From the NCBI GenBank assembly GCA_033977485.1, contig CM066993.1:68798864-68862863 (forward strand): 64,000 nucleotides of DNA. Direction: 5' to 3'. The position numbers were made by a program, and so were the translations under genes. Source of the DNA: Hydrangea macrophylla (Eukaryota > Streptophyta > Magnoliopsida > Cornales > Hydrangeaceae). Below, one piece after another: positions 35,001 through 47,600 of the stretch. How positions within the stretch are numbered: the stretch's first letter is position 1; every line of letters starts with the position of its first letter. The notes under the pieces were generated by a model, which made no database searches, was not told where the DNA came from, and saw only the letters and a list, made by a program, of their open reading frames with translations.

Positions 35001-35221
35001 TAGAGCAACTCTAATGGGGGATCCAAATGGTGAAATGGGTATCCAAAATCAAAAAAATGCCAAAATGAATCATTTCATCTCAACAACTGCACTCTAATGG
35101 GGAATTCAAAGGGAAACCATTTTGGAAACTCATGGTTTGGGGATCCAAACTTACACCCTTTGGAGAGAGAGAGTGAGGGGATCCAAAAATTGTGTCTACA
35201 TCCTACTCCTTGATTTTATTA

Positions 35222-35693
35222 CTCCCTCCGTCCCATAATAAGTGTCCACATTTCCTTTTTTGGATGTCCCACAATAAGTGTCCACTTTCCTAATTTGACA
35301 TCTATCTTTTGTTTACTTTCCAAAACTACCCTTATAATAAAGACAAAGAAGCATTTATTTGTGGTCCCAAAACAAGCAAAAAGTCAAACACCCATCACAT
35401 CTAAGGGTAAAATTGGAAAGAGCCTCTTTAATGAACCAAATAAATTAGGGCAATGCTATTGTAAGAAGCTTCTTACATGAGAAGGCGGGTTTTCACCGTT
35501 GGATGAGCATCTAGCCTTAAGATTCCTAGGAATCTGGACAGAATCTTAAGGCTAGATGCTCATCCAACGGTGAAAACCCGCCTTCTCATGTGAGAAGCTT
35601 CTCACAATAGCATTTTCCAATAAATTAATATAATGCAACTTTCTTAAACATTGTGCAAAAAGGAAGTGGACACTTATTATGGGACGGAGGGAG
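35222..35693. mobile_element. Stowaway (Tc1/mariner) MITE, interrupted
   Basis: CTCCCTCCGTCCCATAATAA and its inverse at the right end, TA target duplication (35220-35221 and 35694-35695). A second MITE at 35448-35618 is nested inside. Confidence 0.9.
35448..35618. mobile_element. Mutator-type MITE nested in Stowaway
   Basis: 171-bp near-perfect foldback with ends GGGCAATGCTATTG and GGAAAATGCTATTG in opposite sense. Perfect 9-bp TSD AATAAATTA (35439-35447 and 35619-35627). Confidence 0.9.
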
Positions 35694-35776
35694 TATTAAA
35701 ATAATAGTTTGAGTGGATCAATGGTTGGAGTGGATTAAAATATATTAAATATTGAAATGGATACTCATTTTGGATA

Positions 35777-35947
35777 GGGTCTTGCTAGGGGCACTAACAA
35801 CTTCTACTAACACTTACTAACACACTCTATCTCTCTCCTAGTGGTACTGCGGGGTCCACTGCGGACCCCACAATGCCACTAGGAGAGAAATAGAGTGTGT
35901 TAGTAAGTGTTAGTGGAAGTTGTTAGTGCCCCAAATATTACTCGATC
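35777..35947. mobile_element. Mutator-type MITE (GGGGCACTAACAACTTC)
   Basis: 171-bp foldback, arms ACACACTCTATCTCTCTCCT and complement, 9-bp TSD TTTTGGATA (35768-35776 and 35948-35956). Confidence 0.85.
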
Positions 35948-36126
35948 TTTTGGATATTATGGTTAGAGTGCCTTTGAAAAAAAAAATCCATTTAAGTCAC
36001 CAAAAATACTATTCAAATATCCAAAAGGGTATTTTGGGTACTCTAAATGGGTACTACCATTGGAGTTGCTCTTAGACTATAATCTAATTTTAACTCACGA
36101 CCTTAAACTATTTTACCCGACCCCTT

Positions 36127-36292
36127 AAGTAATGTTATGCTTTCTATTGTGGTTGCCAGCATTTGTAGTAATAGATCCACTTAATTTTGATTAGAGGATG
36201 TTGAAGTAGTCCCACCATTATTGAGAATGGTCTTACTATCGCATATGTTGGGAACCATACAGGATAAAAATTTGGGAAGTATAGCATTACTC
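36127..36292. mobile_element. MITE (AGTAATGYTATRCTTYCC)
   Basis: The left end GTAATGTTATGCTTTC pairs with the right end reading GAGTAATGCTATACTTCCC. Relatives are at 4480-4670 and in the 1-kb and 3-kb repeats. The TSD is not clear. Confidence 0.6.
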
Positions 36293-36629
36293 ATACCTGT
36301 TTCCTTCATCTTCCGTTACTGAAATTAACAGAAATGATGCATATGTGAACATTATTATTAATGCATATGTTGAGTTAAGGTGGGATTGTGGAACCACCGG
36401 TGGAAAAAGTGTTCAGTTGGGAACACAGTTGGAAATCCCATTATGGATGGGACAGATATGAAAGTGGGGCTCGATGAGGGTCAAATTATATAAATTGCAT
36501 ACATTTGCAGTTATGTGCTTAAATGGTAGATATGCAAATTTAATTGTTTAATTATAATACATGTTGATGCCTTGTGATTATTTTATGCGCTTAATTATTT
36601 ACTTGATTAGTAGTTTAAAATTATATTTG

Positions 36630-37130
36630 TGTGATCGGAGAATACCAGCAAAATTGAAAGGAAAATTTTATAGGACAGCTATTAGGCCAGCTATGCTCTA
36701 CGGGACAGAGTGTTGGGCAACTAAGAAACAACACATTAGCAAAGTGAGTGTAGCGGAGATGAGGATGCTAAGATGGATGTGTGGTAAGACTAGGAAAGAT
36801 AGAATTAGAAATGAGTACATCCGAGAGACTTTAGGAGTGACACATATTGAGGATAAGTTGAGGGAGAATAGACTTAGATGGTTCGGCCATGTGCAACGAA
36901 GACCTGTAGATGCACCTGTGCGAAAGAGTGATAAGATCGTAGTGCCTGGAATGGCTAGGGGGAGAGGCAGACCTAGACTGACTTGGGAATATGTGGTGCA
37001 ACAAGATATGAATTTATATAATTTAAATGAGCATATAGCTCTTGATCGTGCAGAATGGAGGAAAAGGATTCATACAGCCGACCCCAATTGATTGGGACAC
37101 AAGGCTTGGTTTGGTTTGGTTTGGTTTGGT
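36630..37130 (+). pseudogene. 5'-truncated RTE LINE copy
   Basis: Nearly identical to 47390-47888 of the full-length LINE (about two substitutions by eye), including the (GGTTT)n tail. It encodes the last ~150 residues of the LINE protein up to the stop at 37091. The apparent upstream ATG belongs to LTR sequence. 5' truncation is typical of target-primed reverse transcription. No TSD was found. Confidence 0.9.
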
Positions 37131-38250
37131 TATTAGTTAATGGGACCAGTTTGGGGTACCCAAGTGAGGGCATTTTTGCAAATGATTCATAATTATTAGG
37201 AATGATAGAGACTTCATAAAATAACTGGGACCACGCATGGACCCATACGAGACATAGACAAACACTCATTTAGAGATTTGGATAGTTAATGGAATAATTA
37301 GGGTTTTATAATAGAACTTAGGAACTTTAAGGGGATGTAAATGAAATAAGGCAAGAGTTGAATCCTTATCTCTATAATGAGTCATTAGGATGACTCATTA
37401 TACAAACATAACACATATCATCAGTAGATGATAAGAGAGAGAAGGTAGGAGAAGAAGAGAAGATGAGGGTTTCTTCGTCACATTTTGCACCAGATTTCCG
37501 TCGTCCGAACACCAATTCACAAACTGAGACTATATTTGTACTCATGAAGGTAAGGGGAATACATGCATGTAATCTATTTTCAGATTCATTAACGTTTTTC
37601 AAAGACCCATATGTAGTATGTGATATATATTGTATCATATATATATGTAGGAATAACCATAAGTCACTAATTTGGTTGAAACTATGAAGGATTTGGGGTT
37701 TGTAAGCATATTTGGGCAATAATCCAAGGAGGTGAGTGACTCTAATCCATCGGCTGAATGTAAAGTTATGTTTAATGTGTTAATTCTTATGTTGGTATGT
37801 CGAATTCTTGTAGAGTAATTCATGGATATAGAAATTGGGAATATTAGCATGTGTATTCATGTGGGTTTTGTTGGATTATTTTTAATTGGAAGCTTAATAT
37901 GTGCTAAATTGTGTATGAATCACTATGTTGATATGATTATGTGATTACATGATTATATGGGTTGAAGAAAGCCTTATGTTAGTTCACGGTAGATTTACTC
38001 CATAATAGGGAGACGTGAAAAGCCCACTCTGTGTAAGGGTACTCACCACTTAACTGTGTAAAGGTGTGTGGATGACGACCCAACTGTGGAAGGGTATGTG
38101 AGAGGGTGAGAAATAGAGGTGCTATATGCACATAAGGGAAAAAGGCAAGAGCGACGTCACGGTGAATTGATATTTGGCCTTTTGGAGACTAAAAGATATA
38201 TATGTTGATTGTTGACATGTGCATTGAGTATGACATTACACTCATACATG

Positions 38251-40373
38251 TATAACACCCGCATTTGCGTTATTGCATCTCATTACATTGTCATGCATGA
38301 TAATGTGATGTGTTGTGTCTTATAACACCTGTGAGAGTGAGTTTTGACTCACAAGTCGATTTGGGTGTCTGTGTTAGAGAACCCTTTGAGACTGTGTTGA
38401 TGAGCATTTTGTTGTTGTGACGTCTCTCTGAGTATGAGACAGTCATTGTGGAATACTTTAAATATTTATCTGAAAATAAATGTTTACCTGTGTATTTCAC
38501 TATCTGTATTATTTTCTAGTTTAGAATTTATTTTGTTGTTAGATTTAGTATCCTGGTGAGGACGAATTAACACGCTATTAATTTGGTAGGCTAATTAGCA
38601 ACTTCAGAAAAGTCATGTAGAAATTCACGTTTTAGCAACCAAACGGAACTTAGTCAGAAACTTTTATAATTTGGAGGTTTTACTCGTAAAGATATGAATT
38701 AGCTGTATAGAAAGTTTCAGAGACTGCTTAGGAGTTTTGAAAACTCGTGGGGAGGTAAATGCAATTTCCGAAAGTGTTGCCTATATATAGATAGAGATGA
38801 TCTTGATATTTTTCATGAAGCTTAACCTAAGTTTCAAAAAGAGGCCAAAAGGTGATTTAGTTGCTTCGAGCTTCTCGACGCCAAACGACGCTCGTTCGTC
38901 CGCTGGTTTTTTACCAGATTGCATATTCGAGCTCCTTGAGGTAAGAGCTTCGTTTTGATACCTACTAGGGCTTGTTTGGCTAAGTTTTCCAAAAAGTTAT
39001 TTTCTAGAATTTTTTATAAAGTTGATATTTGGACTTTGGATCCATAGGAATTGTAAAAAGAGATTTTCTACACGTTCTTTGTGCACGGGTTTCCTTGGAT
39101 CGTATTATAGGAGCGTTATTCGGAGGTGAGTAATTCAACTATGTTATTGGAATGATTTCTTGACATGTATTCATGTTTGATATGAAAAGCATGTATTAGT
39201 TTAGAGATATATATTGTGTAGTTCATATTGGGCAATTATATCGATAAGTAGGCCCAATTGCACGGTGAAATATTTTGATTACCGAGAGCATGGTGATATG
39301 TATTTGAGCATGTTGAGTTGCTTATTTGGGTCAGAAGGAGCACGTGGTCACTAAGCCATTTTGTGGAGCCGATATAGGCATTAAGGTCGCACGATTGAAG
39401 AGAAGAATCGTGGGTCTTACCCTTTCGTGTGGACTTATTGGCAAGGAGTCGCGGATTGGGAGTATGGAATGTGCACGTGAGTCTCCCGCGACTAGTATGA
39501 AATGTAGAGATGTGAATGCGAGCATGTTTTTCATTCACGTGCATATGTTGTTTTATTCACTAAGCGTTAGCTTAAACAAATCGAAATATGTATGGTTATT
39601 TAAATAACCATTGCAGGTATTAATGATGGCGTGGAATCGCAGAAGTGAGCACGTGGGTTTGGGAGTTCACTTAGAAGGCGTCACATCATGTTTATTTCGT
39701 AGTTTTGGAAATGGAAGTGTTGTAATAAGAATTTGTATAACTTTTGGTTATGATTAACTTAGCAGATTAGAAAATCTAAAAGGTTGTAATAGTTTGTAAC
39801 ATGTTGTAATTATGTTTTAGTAATATTTCAATACAGTTAGGATCACTTTGGAGTGAGTTGGTATGTGTGTTTAATTCCTAAACGATTTGAGAAAGCTTTT
39901 AACTTGGAAAATCTGCAGAATGTGTGCTGCTGCCATAAACCAGTCGACTGGTTTGTAGAGCAGTCGACTGGAGCCTCTTTTCTAGCAACTCACTGCATCT
40001 TTTTACAGAGGATTAGTCAACTGGGTCCCCAACACAGTCGACTGGGTCGTGTTTGAAATCAGATATTTTTTGTATCTAGGCTGGACTTCAGTCGACCGGA
40101 CCGTACCAATCGACTGAATATTTGGCACCCCAGTCAACTGGGATTAGAAAACAGTCGACTGGATGGGGTCTCAAGACCAAACTTTCTGCTGGACCAACCT
40201 CAGTCGACTGGGCACGAGGTGCAGTCGAATGGACTGCTAGTTTTCAAATGGGTTGTTTCTTTTCCGCTGCGTGTATTATTCAAAATAATTTTTGGGAACG
40301 TTAATGAATTAGTTTAGTCTCGGTGGCGTGCCACGGGCTCCGGTTATGCTATTTGTGGGACCGGACTGTGACA
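38251..40373 (+). mobile_element. Solo LTR, Ty3/Gypsy type 2, copy a
   Basis: 2,123 bp starting TATAACACCCGC and ending CTGTGACA, flanked by a 5-bp TSD ACATG (38246-38250 and 40374-40378). It has inserted into the type 1 LTR. It is homologous along its length to 48628-50762. It contains five pairs of CAGTCGACTG-like palindromes at 39941-40231. Confidence 0.85.
39941..40231. repeat. Array of five paired CAGTCGACTG palindromes
   Basis: Motif starts: 39941/39961, 40014/40035, 40089/40107, 40131/40152, 40201/40222. Spacing within pairs is 18-21 bp, between pairs 42-75 bp. Most depart from CAGTCGACTG by at most two bases. The first sits in an 18-bp perfect palindrome AAACCAGTCGACTGGTTT. Confidence 0.9.
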
Positions 40374-40978
40374 ACATGTGATTAGCTTTACTCACTAAGC
40401 GAAAGCTTAAACAAATATTATTTTCTGTTGTGGTTATTGAATAACCACCGCAGGTACAGCACAGGAAGAGGAAAGGAAATGATCGGCGCAACAGGTTGGG
40501 CATGGCGGTTGCGAGATGGGCTGATATGTTCATATGTTAATAGTTGGGAGTCTGGATTATAGTCCTTTAATAGTGATGTTAATACTCTTATTGTAACCAT
40601 GAGACTCAATCGTTTAACTTGTAATTTGGTACCTTGGGAGTTGAATTTGGAAAACTCATGTCTGGTTATGAGTGTTAGTTGTTGTGTTGGGCCAATCCGG
40701 CGAGTCCGGATTCGTGTCACAACTATATTGGACAAGCTCCGTGTATAATTGAGTTACATGCAAAGTTTTGGGAATATTGTTGGTAAAATTCTTAGAGTTA
40801 AGTTGTTTCAGCAAGGGATGTGCTTTATGGGTTTTTTGACTCATAAGAGGTTGTAAACATGTTTTGAATGATTTTTAAATGTTTAGAAAAGCTTAAATAT
40901 GTTGTAAACATGTTAATGTGTGTTTGGGAGGTAGTGCCAAGAGTTTCCATGATGTTTGAGTCAATAATGGGGTTTGGG

Positions 40979-41180
40979 TAGGGGTGAAATTCTGTCGGTT
41001 CGGTTCGGTTTAGGGCGTTTTAAAAACCAACTGAATGGTTCAATTTTGTCGGTTTTGGTTGGTTCGGTTCTGTTTTTAGATATTTGGAGGGTTTTCAGAA
41101 AAACTGACCGGATCGCTCGGTTCGATTGGTCGGTCGGTCAGTCGATCGGTTCGGTTTTCAGTTTTCAACTTTCACCCTTA
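40979..41180. mobile_element. hAT-type MITE (TAGGGGTGAAA)
   Basis: Ends TAGGGGTGAAA and TTTCACCCTTA with flanks GGTTTGGG/GGTTTTGG (8 bp, one mismatch). The interior is dense in CGGTTCGGTT. It is a relative of 5583-5765, inserted in the type 1 LTR. Confidence 0.65.
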
Positions 41181-41247
41181 GGTTTTGGTATGAATTGAAC
41201 TTGTAAAAATAGGGTTTTTAGTAGGAGAAATGTGTTCTGCAAAACTC

Positions 41248-41350
41248 GATTGATTCGGGTTAAAGGGTGGATCGATTCGGGCGTCTGTTATGACATTTTG
41301 CGAGAAAAAATCAAAATCGGATTGATCCAGGTACAAAGGACAAATCGATC
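41248..41350. repeat. Two pairs of GATCGATC-like palindromes
   Basis: Motif starts 41248/41270 and 41320/41343 (GATTGATT, GATCGATT, GATTGATC, AATCGATC), pairs 22-23 bp apart. This is the degenerate counterpart of 52741-52840. Confidence 0.8.
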
Positions 41351-42715
41351 CGCGTACAAATTTGCTGCACATCGACTTTTACGGAAACGTGCATACCTCT
41401 TTCTAGAAAACTTGAATTTGAGCGCCATTTTTTGCGTTGGAACCGGGACTCAAAGAGCTATATTTTGTTATAAAATTTGTCCATATTTTACTTATGACCA
41501 TTTTGCCTTTGGGGCTGTTTTGTCACAATAAAGTTCTTTTGTGTTGTTTAACTTACGTGTTTCTTAGTAATTCACATATTTCTTTGCTAATTAGTGTAAT
41601 TGGGCATTTGTAGCATTGTTACACGTGTCTTAATCCGCTCGAGGTGGGTTGGGGTGTGACAAGATTAGAGAAATTCTATTTACACCCATCTTATTTTCTC
41701 TCTACGCCCACCTTTTAATGAAAATTTCATCTTCCAAGTACAACCTTATGCAAAATGACAATAAAGGACAAGTAAAAAAAAATGCTCTGCAATTATTACA
41801 CTTTATACCCACCTTCATAGTGATGGAATGTCAAAATTATGTCTTCATTTATCTTGATCATGAGTTGACCTGATTAAAAGTTTGGATAAATAAATTCCTT
41901 TAAAAATTATAGAGAGCAACAACCTGTAATACCCATCTCCAAAATATTACAAGAAAACAATCCTAGATCTAGAAATTAATGGGAGAGAGTTCACGTTTTG
42001 ACAAATGAAATTCAGATAAGAGAGTATTAATCTAGAAGCTAGAAAGGTTTGCAAATTGAAGATTTGTTTTAAGTTTATAAATTGAGTCTAAAAGGAAATA
42101 TCTATAGTTAATCATATCCATTAGAGAGACAGAGTGTGCTTTGGAGAACTAGAAAGTTCCTTCTTCTATTGTAAAAAGCCTACCGGCTACCACTTTGCAT
42201 ATAAGATGCATGTGTACATGAAGAAACATTTGGTGAGAATTAACCAATATACATTAATGAATATTAAATATGGAAGACAAGAGTGGTGGGAATGGGAGAT
42301 ATGTGGAAAAAGGCAATGAAAGAGATAGAATTGAAAGAGTGAAAGATGTTGGGTGTAGAGAGAGAAACACTATACCATATGGACGAATGTGTAACGGACA
42401 GATTTTAAAATTTGTAACAGATATTCCCGTTACTAATTAGTAACGGGAATGTCCATTAAAAATCATGAATAACTGTTACAAATGTCTAGTATTCTGCCAA
42501 CGGTTATGTAAATCTTTGTAGCAGTTATATCCATTGTAAGTAATGAGCTAAAATTTTTAAAAAATATTAAATCTTGTTAAAACAAAAGGTATCGGGTTAG
42601 ATCTAAACAAAAGAGAAATAGATGAAAGGAAAGAGAGAGAAAGAAGGAGACGGAGAAAAAGAGAGAAAGGGGCTCGTCTTCGCTCATCTATGCCACCGCT
42701 CGTAGGTACAATTCC

Positions 42716-42747
42716 TTTTCTTCTTCTTCTTCTTCTTCTTCTTCTTA
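42716..42747 (+). repeat. (CTT)n microsatellite
   Basis: TTC/CTT repeat inside the CACTA element; a second short run follows at 42777-42807. Confidence 0.85.
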
Positions 42748-44065
42748 TGGATTGATTCAAATCCTAGAACCGTAGATCTTCTTCTTCTTATTATTCTTCT
42801 TCTTCTTATGGTACAAATCGCAACAAAACCTAAAATGAACAAAATGTATGTTCGCTGATTGATTCATACCATAGAAGGCAAATCAAACCCAAATCCATGT
42901 ATGTTGGTTGATTAACTATTTTGGAACTAAATCTTCACAGAACATATAATAGGGATCTGGTTAACCCCTTTTCACTGCTCGTAAGTGATTAATATTGTTT
43001 CATTTATTCAACCTCTAATTTGCTTAACCTTGTTTTTTGTTGTTGTTATTATTGTTGTTGTTATTGTTGTTGAACGTTGATGATGATTGTAATATATGAT
43101 ATTCTAATTAAGATGGGTACTTATCTATTATGTGTTTGAATAAATTCATGTGTGAAAGAAAGTAGTGCACTCGGTAGTATCAATGCTCATTTGGGAGCTT
43201 CCTTTGCTTGGCTATTCCTTTCACAATAAATACAGAATGGAATGTTTTGTTGTATTAGAGGGATCTTTATTTTTGAATTTACTGAGCCTTCTGCATGAAG
43301 TTTGTATTCTATTGCGTATAATTGAATCTTGCTTCGCTTATGTGGTGTATTGGCACCCAAAAATTGCTCTAATCATTTTCCCTCCCTTGCTAGTCTATGT
43401 TTTTATCTCTTGTTGGTCTGTTTTTAGTAGTTCTCAATCTTGTTAGGTACAAAGATAATTGACCTTTGTGATTAATTTGTGTTTTGCTGCAAAAACTGTT
43501 TTAGTAGTTCTCCAACAGTAGAAGAGGTTTTGAGCCTATTTTTGTTGTTTGTTGCTCTATACTCAAGATTATAGGATACAACAGAACCAGTAGTCTATGT
43601 TATAGGGCATGGTCTTTTTTGGCTAGACATGATGAACACTTTGTGCTACCTTGAGCTGCTCCACCTTTTGCTCAATTTTTACATTCCTATACTATTAACA
43701 AACTTGGTAGTTAATTTTCTTTCTACTTGGTCTTATACCAGACATGGGTTGTTGCTATTTCTTATACATGATGTGAATGGCGTATTACACAATCTAGTGC
43801 TTTTGGTCCCAAATTGTTACAACTTATTACTTAGTCTCAACATGTTGTAACTTTAAAAACCACTTTGGGACCTAATTAATGGTAACATTTTCGGACCAAA
43901 TTACTACATTTTGGCACCAAATTGGGATATATACAACCAAAACCACTAGGACATTTTATAGAAGATCCCTAATTAATATTCTTATTGTTCTCAAATATTC
44001 CTTATCTTTATGTTTTTAGCAAGAATAATTGCTCACTTTATACTCTATCAAAAGGTGTATAAATG

Positions 44066-44102
<37 letters not shown>

Positions 44103-44691
44103 CTTATGTTTTACAAACAACGAATTCATGGGCGAGATCAAAGCAACTAGTACAAAATTGGATTGCTTGAAATTAAGGTATGTACATAATGCTACCAATT
44201 TGCACTTACTCTTTGATTGTAATTTATTTTTTTGTTTTTTTGTTTTTTTTTGTAAAATGCATGGTTGGTTGTTTATTGAATTTTCTATGTTATATAGTAC
44301 CAGCCTATGCACTTCTAAAGGAAAAGACAATTTGGGAAATATATGTGTTGAAAATGATGTGTAGTCTTGTAGAAGGTATCGAGTCCACTTGAAGCGTCCT
44401 CAGAGTTGAGAAACTAGAAGTTGAGACTAGATATATAGCATTTATAGATTTTCTTTTTATTTAGCTAGCATTTACATATTTAATTTTTTAACTTAAGGAG
44501 AAAGTCTTGATTGAAATTGTGTCATGGTGACAAATGACATTTGTCATAGTTATGGACAAATTTGTATTTTTTATCTTTCTTGAGTTAATTTCAAGTGTAA
44601 GATGTAATGTAGTTAAACTAAGAACTTGGGTATGGACAATGATTTGTAAGATGGAACATTTTGTATTTTTGTTGTGTTTGATATAGATTGA
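42748..44691. other. CACTA interior, no gene recognised
   Basis: AT-rich sequence with a GT microsatellite at 44072-44099. Short frames show no domain. It could hold a captured host fragment, but I cannot identify one. Confidence 0.5.
44072..44099 (+). repeat. (GT)n microsatellite
   Basis: GT dinucleotides within the CACTA element. Confidence 0.9.
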
Positions 44692-47600
44692 ACTCTGCCT
44701 GGGTTGTTTCAACACTGCCGGTCCCAAGCCCGGATAAAAGAGGAGGGTTAGTGCGTTAGGTAGCTCGACAGCCAGCACGTAAAAAAAAACCGTCGGATCC
44801 TTATGATATGAATCCAAATATGAAAATACGTGTAAATGCTAGGGCGTTCCCTTTAAGCGACGCGTTGCGCCTGCCTTCGGGTGTTTCGAAAAATGTGCAA
44901 GGGGCGCCGCATCGACGCCCGGGTGCGGTGTTAAATAAGCAAGGGTTCCCGCGCTCATCTGGGCCACCGCGGGTAAAGAAGCTAGTCCAGAACTATAGGC
45001 TTAGGTTAGCAACTTGGAATATAGGAACCTTAACAGGTAAAGCTATGGAACTAGTAGACACTATGATTAGAAGGAAGGTTAATGTAGTATGTTTACAAGA
45101 AACAAAGTGGGTTGGAGAGAAAGCTAAGGAGGTAGAAAATACCGGGTATAAGATATTCTATACAGGGAAAGATAGGCATAGAAATGGTGTCGGAATCGTG
45201 GTTGACAAGAACCTCAAGGATAAAGTTGTGACAGTCACGAGGAAAGGAGACAGAATATTGCTTATCAAACTGGTAGTTGGAGTGGATATAATTAATGTGA
45301 TTAGTGCATACGCGCCCCAAGTAGGATTGGATGATCACACTAAAAGACAATTCTGGGATGAATTGGACGCCTTAATGCAAGAAATACCGGGAGGAGAGAA
45401 GATAATTGTAGGTGGAGATTTTAATGGCCATGTAGGCAAAGATAGAACTGGATATGAGAGGGTGCATGGAGGGTATGGTTTTGGAGATCAGAATGAGGCA
45501 GGGGTGAGTATTTTAGATTTTGCAGTAGCATATGATCTTGTAGTAGCAAACACCTGTTTCAAAAAGAGGGAAGAACACTTGATAACCTTTAAGAGTGGAT
45601 CTAATAGAAGCCAGATCGATTTGTTCCTTGTGAGAAAGGCAGGCCGCTTAGCATGTAAAGACTGTAAAGTCATCCCAGGAGAGAGTTTAACATCTCAACA
45701 TAGACTTACTATTTTAGATATCCATATAAAAGGACAATGTCGTACTAGAAAAGACCCTATAAACCCGCGAACTAGGTGGTGGAACCTTAAAGGCGAGAAA
45801 CTAGCAATATTCCAAGAGAGAATGTATACAGAAGCACCTTGGAATTTGGAAGATGGAAGCAATACTATGTGGGATAGAATGGCAGGGTGCATCACGAGAA
45901 TATCGAAGGAGGTCCTCGGAGAGTCGAAGGGAAGAGGGTTAGCTTCTAAAGATACTTGGTGGTGGAATGAAGAGGTAAAAGCTGCAGTAAAAACCAAAAA
46001 GGATTGCTTTAAGAAGTGGCAAAATGATAGAAGTGAGGAACACTTCAAAAGCTATAAATGTGCAAATAAGGAGGTTAAAAGGACAGTCAGAGTTGCTAAA
46101 ATGGAAGCCTATGACGCCTTCTACACCAAACTAGACACTAGAGAGGGAGAAAAATGTATTTATAAGCTTGCTAAGTCGAGAGAAAGGAAAACAAGGGACA
46201 TTAATCAGGTTAAGTGTATAAAAAGCGCTGACTCTAGGGTATTAGTGAACGACGAAGAGATTAAGGAAAGGTGGAAGAGCTATTTTGAGAAGTTGCTGAA
46301 TGAAAAACATATGGATAACACAATGGAAGAAGAAACTGGAAGTTACGATGAAACTAGAGAATACAGATTCTATCGGAGAATAAGGAAGTTTGAGGTGGAA
46401 TTTGCTTTGAAGAAGATGAAACCCAACAAGGCCTTAGGACCAGATGGGATCCCCATTGAGGTTTGGAAATGCTTGGGAGATGTGGGGGCATCTTGGCTTA
46501 CAAAAATTTTTAATAGGATTTTAATGACTAGAAAAATGCCTGATGAGTGGAGGAAGAGCATCCTAGTGCCTATATATAAGAGTAAAGGAGATGTACAACA
46601 ATGCAACAACTATAGAGGTATTAAGTTGATGAGCCATACTATGAAGCTATGGGAGAGAGTGATGGAGCATCGCTTGAGAGGCGCAACATCAGTGTCAGAA
46701 AATCAGTTTGGATTTATGCCTGGGAGATCAACTATGGAAGCAATTTATTTACTTAGAAGACTAATGGAAAAGTATAGAGAGAAGAAAAAAGATCTACATA
46801 TGGTTTTTATTGATTTAGAGAAAGCTTATGATAGAGTGCCTAGAGATTTAATTTGGTGGGTGCTAGAGAAGAAAGGAGTGACCAAGGGTTATATTGATGT
46901 GGTGAAGGATATGTATGATGAAGCGGTTACTACAATTAGATCACCAGCCGGAGAAACCAGCGAATTCCCAATTACTGTAGGCCTGCACCAGGGGTCGGCC
47001 TTGAGCCCTTATTTGTTCGCCCTAATTATGGATGAATTGACTAGACACATTCAAGATGAGGTCCCATGGTGTATGTTGTTCGCAGATGATATTGTCTTGG
47101 TTGATGAGACTAAAAGGGGACTCAACACTAAATTAGAAGCTTGGAGAGAAGCACTGGAGACTAAGGGGCTAAAGATAAGTAGGACGAAAACAGAATACAT
47201 GGAATGTACTTTTAGCAACAGTGGAAGTAGAGACAACGAAGCAGTGAAGATCGAAGATCAGGAGATCCCAAAGAGGGAACACTTTCGCTATCTAGGTTCA
47301 ATGATCAGTAGAGACGGAGAGATTGGTGATGACGTGACCCATAGAATTAAAGTGGGCTGGCTTAAGTGGAGGAGTGCTTCTGGAGTATTATGTGATCGGA
47401 GAATACCAGCAAAATTGAAAGGAAAATTTTATAGGACAGCTATTAGGCCAGCTATGCTCTACGGGACAGAGTGTTGGGCAACTAAGAAACAACACATTAG
47501 CAAAGTGAGTGTAGCGGAGATGAGGATGCTAAGATGGATGTGTGGTAAGACTAGGAAAGATAGAATTAGAAATGAGTACATCCGAGAGACTTTAGGAGTG

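Larger units (their letters stand above)
35001..36075. mobile_element. MITE (AGAGCAACTCYAATGG ends) holding three further MITEs
   Basis: Left end TAGAGCAACTCTAATGG, right end CCATTGGAGTTGCTCTTA. The interior is interrupted by a Stowaway (35222-35693, itself interrupted) and by another Mutator-type MITE (35777-35947). Confidence 0.7.
36293..41660 (+). mobile_element. Ty3/Gypsy LTR type 1, plus orientation, with two nested insertions
   Basis: 36293-36629, 37131-38250 and 40374-41660 match the reverse of the LTR at 52430-54934. Shared landmarks are AAAAAGTGTTCAG, CACTAAGC, TTCTGTTGTGGT, RACCACCRCAGGTAC and the TGTGACA end at 41660. It is interrupted by a truncated RTE copy (36630-37130) and a solo LTR (38251-40373). 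The first bases of the LTR appear lost next to the MITE ending at 36292. No internal coding region follows. Confidence 0.7.

Noticed and set aside
36561..37091. A 176-codon plus-strand frame with its own ATG
   Set aside because: The N-terminal ~20 codons are LTR sequence; the rest is the C-terminus of the RTE protein in a 5'-truncated copy. It is not a separate gene.
39941..40231. Regularly spaced palindromic repeats that superficially look like a CRISPR array
   Set aside because: They lie within a plant LTR, spacers are not uniform, no cas genes occur and both LTR copies share related spacers.
43165..43446. Membrane-like 93-codon frame in the CACTA interior
   Set aside because: Hydrophobic residues follow from T-rich sequence; no recognisable domain and no second supporting exon.
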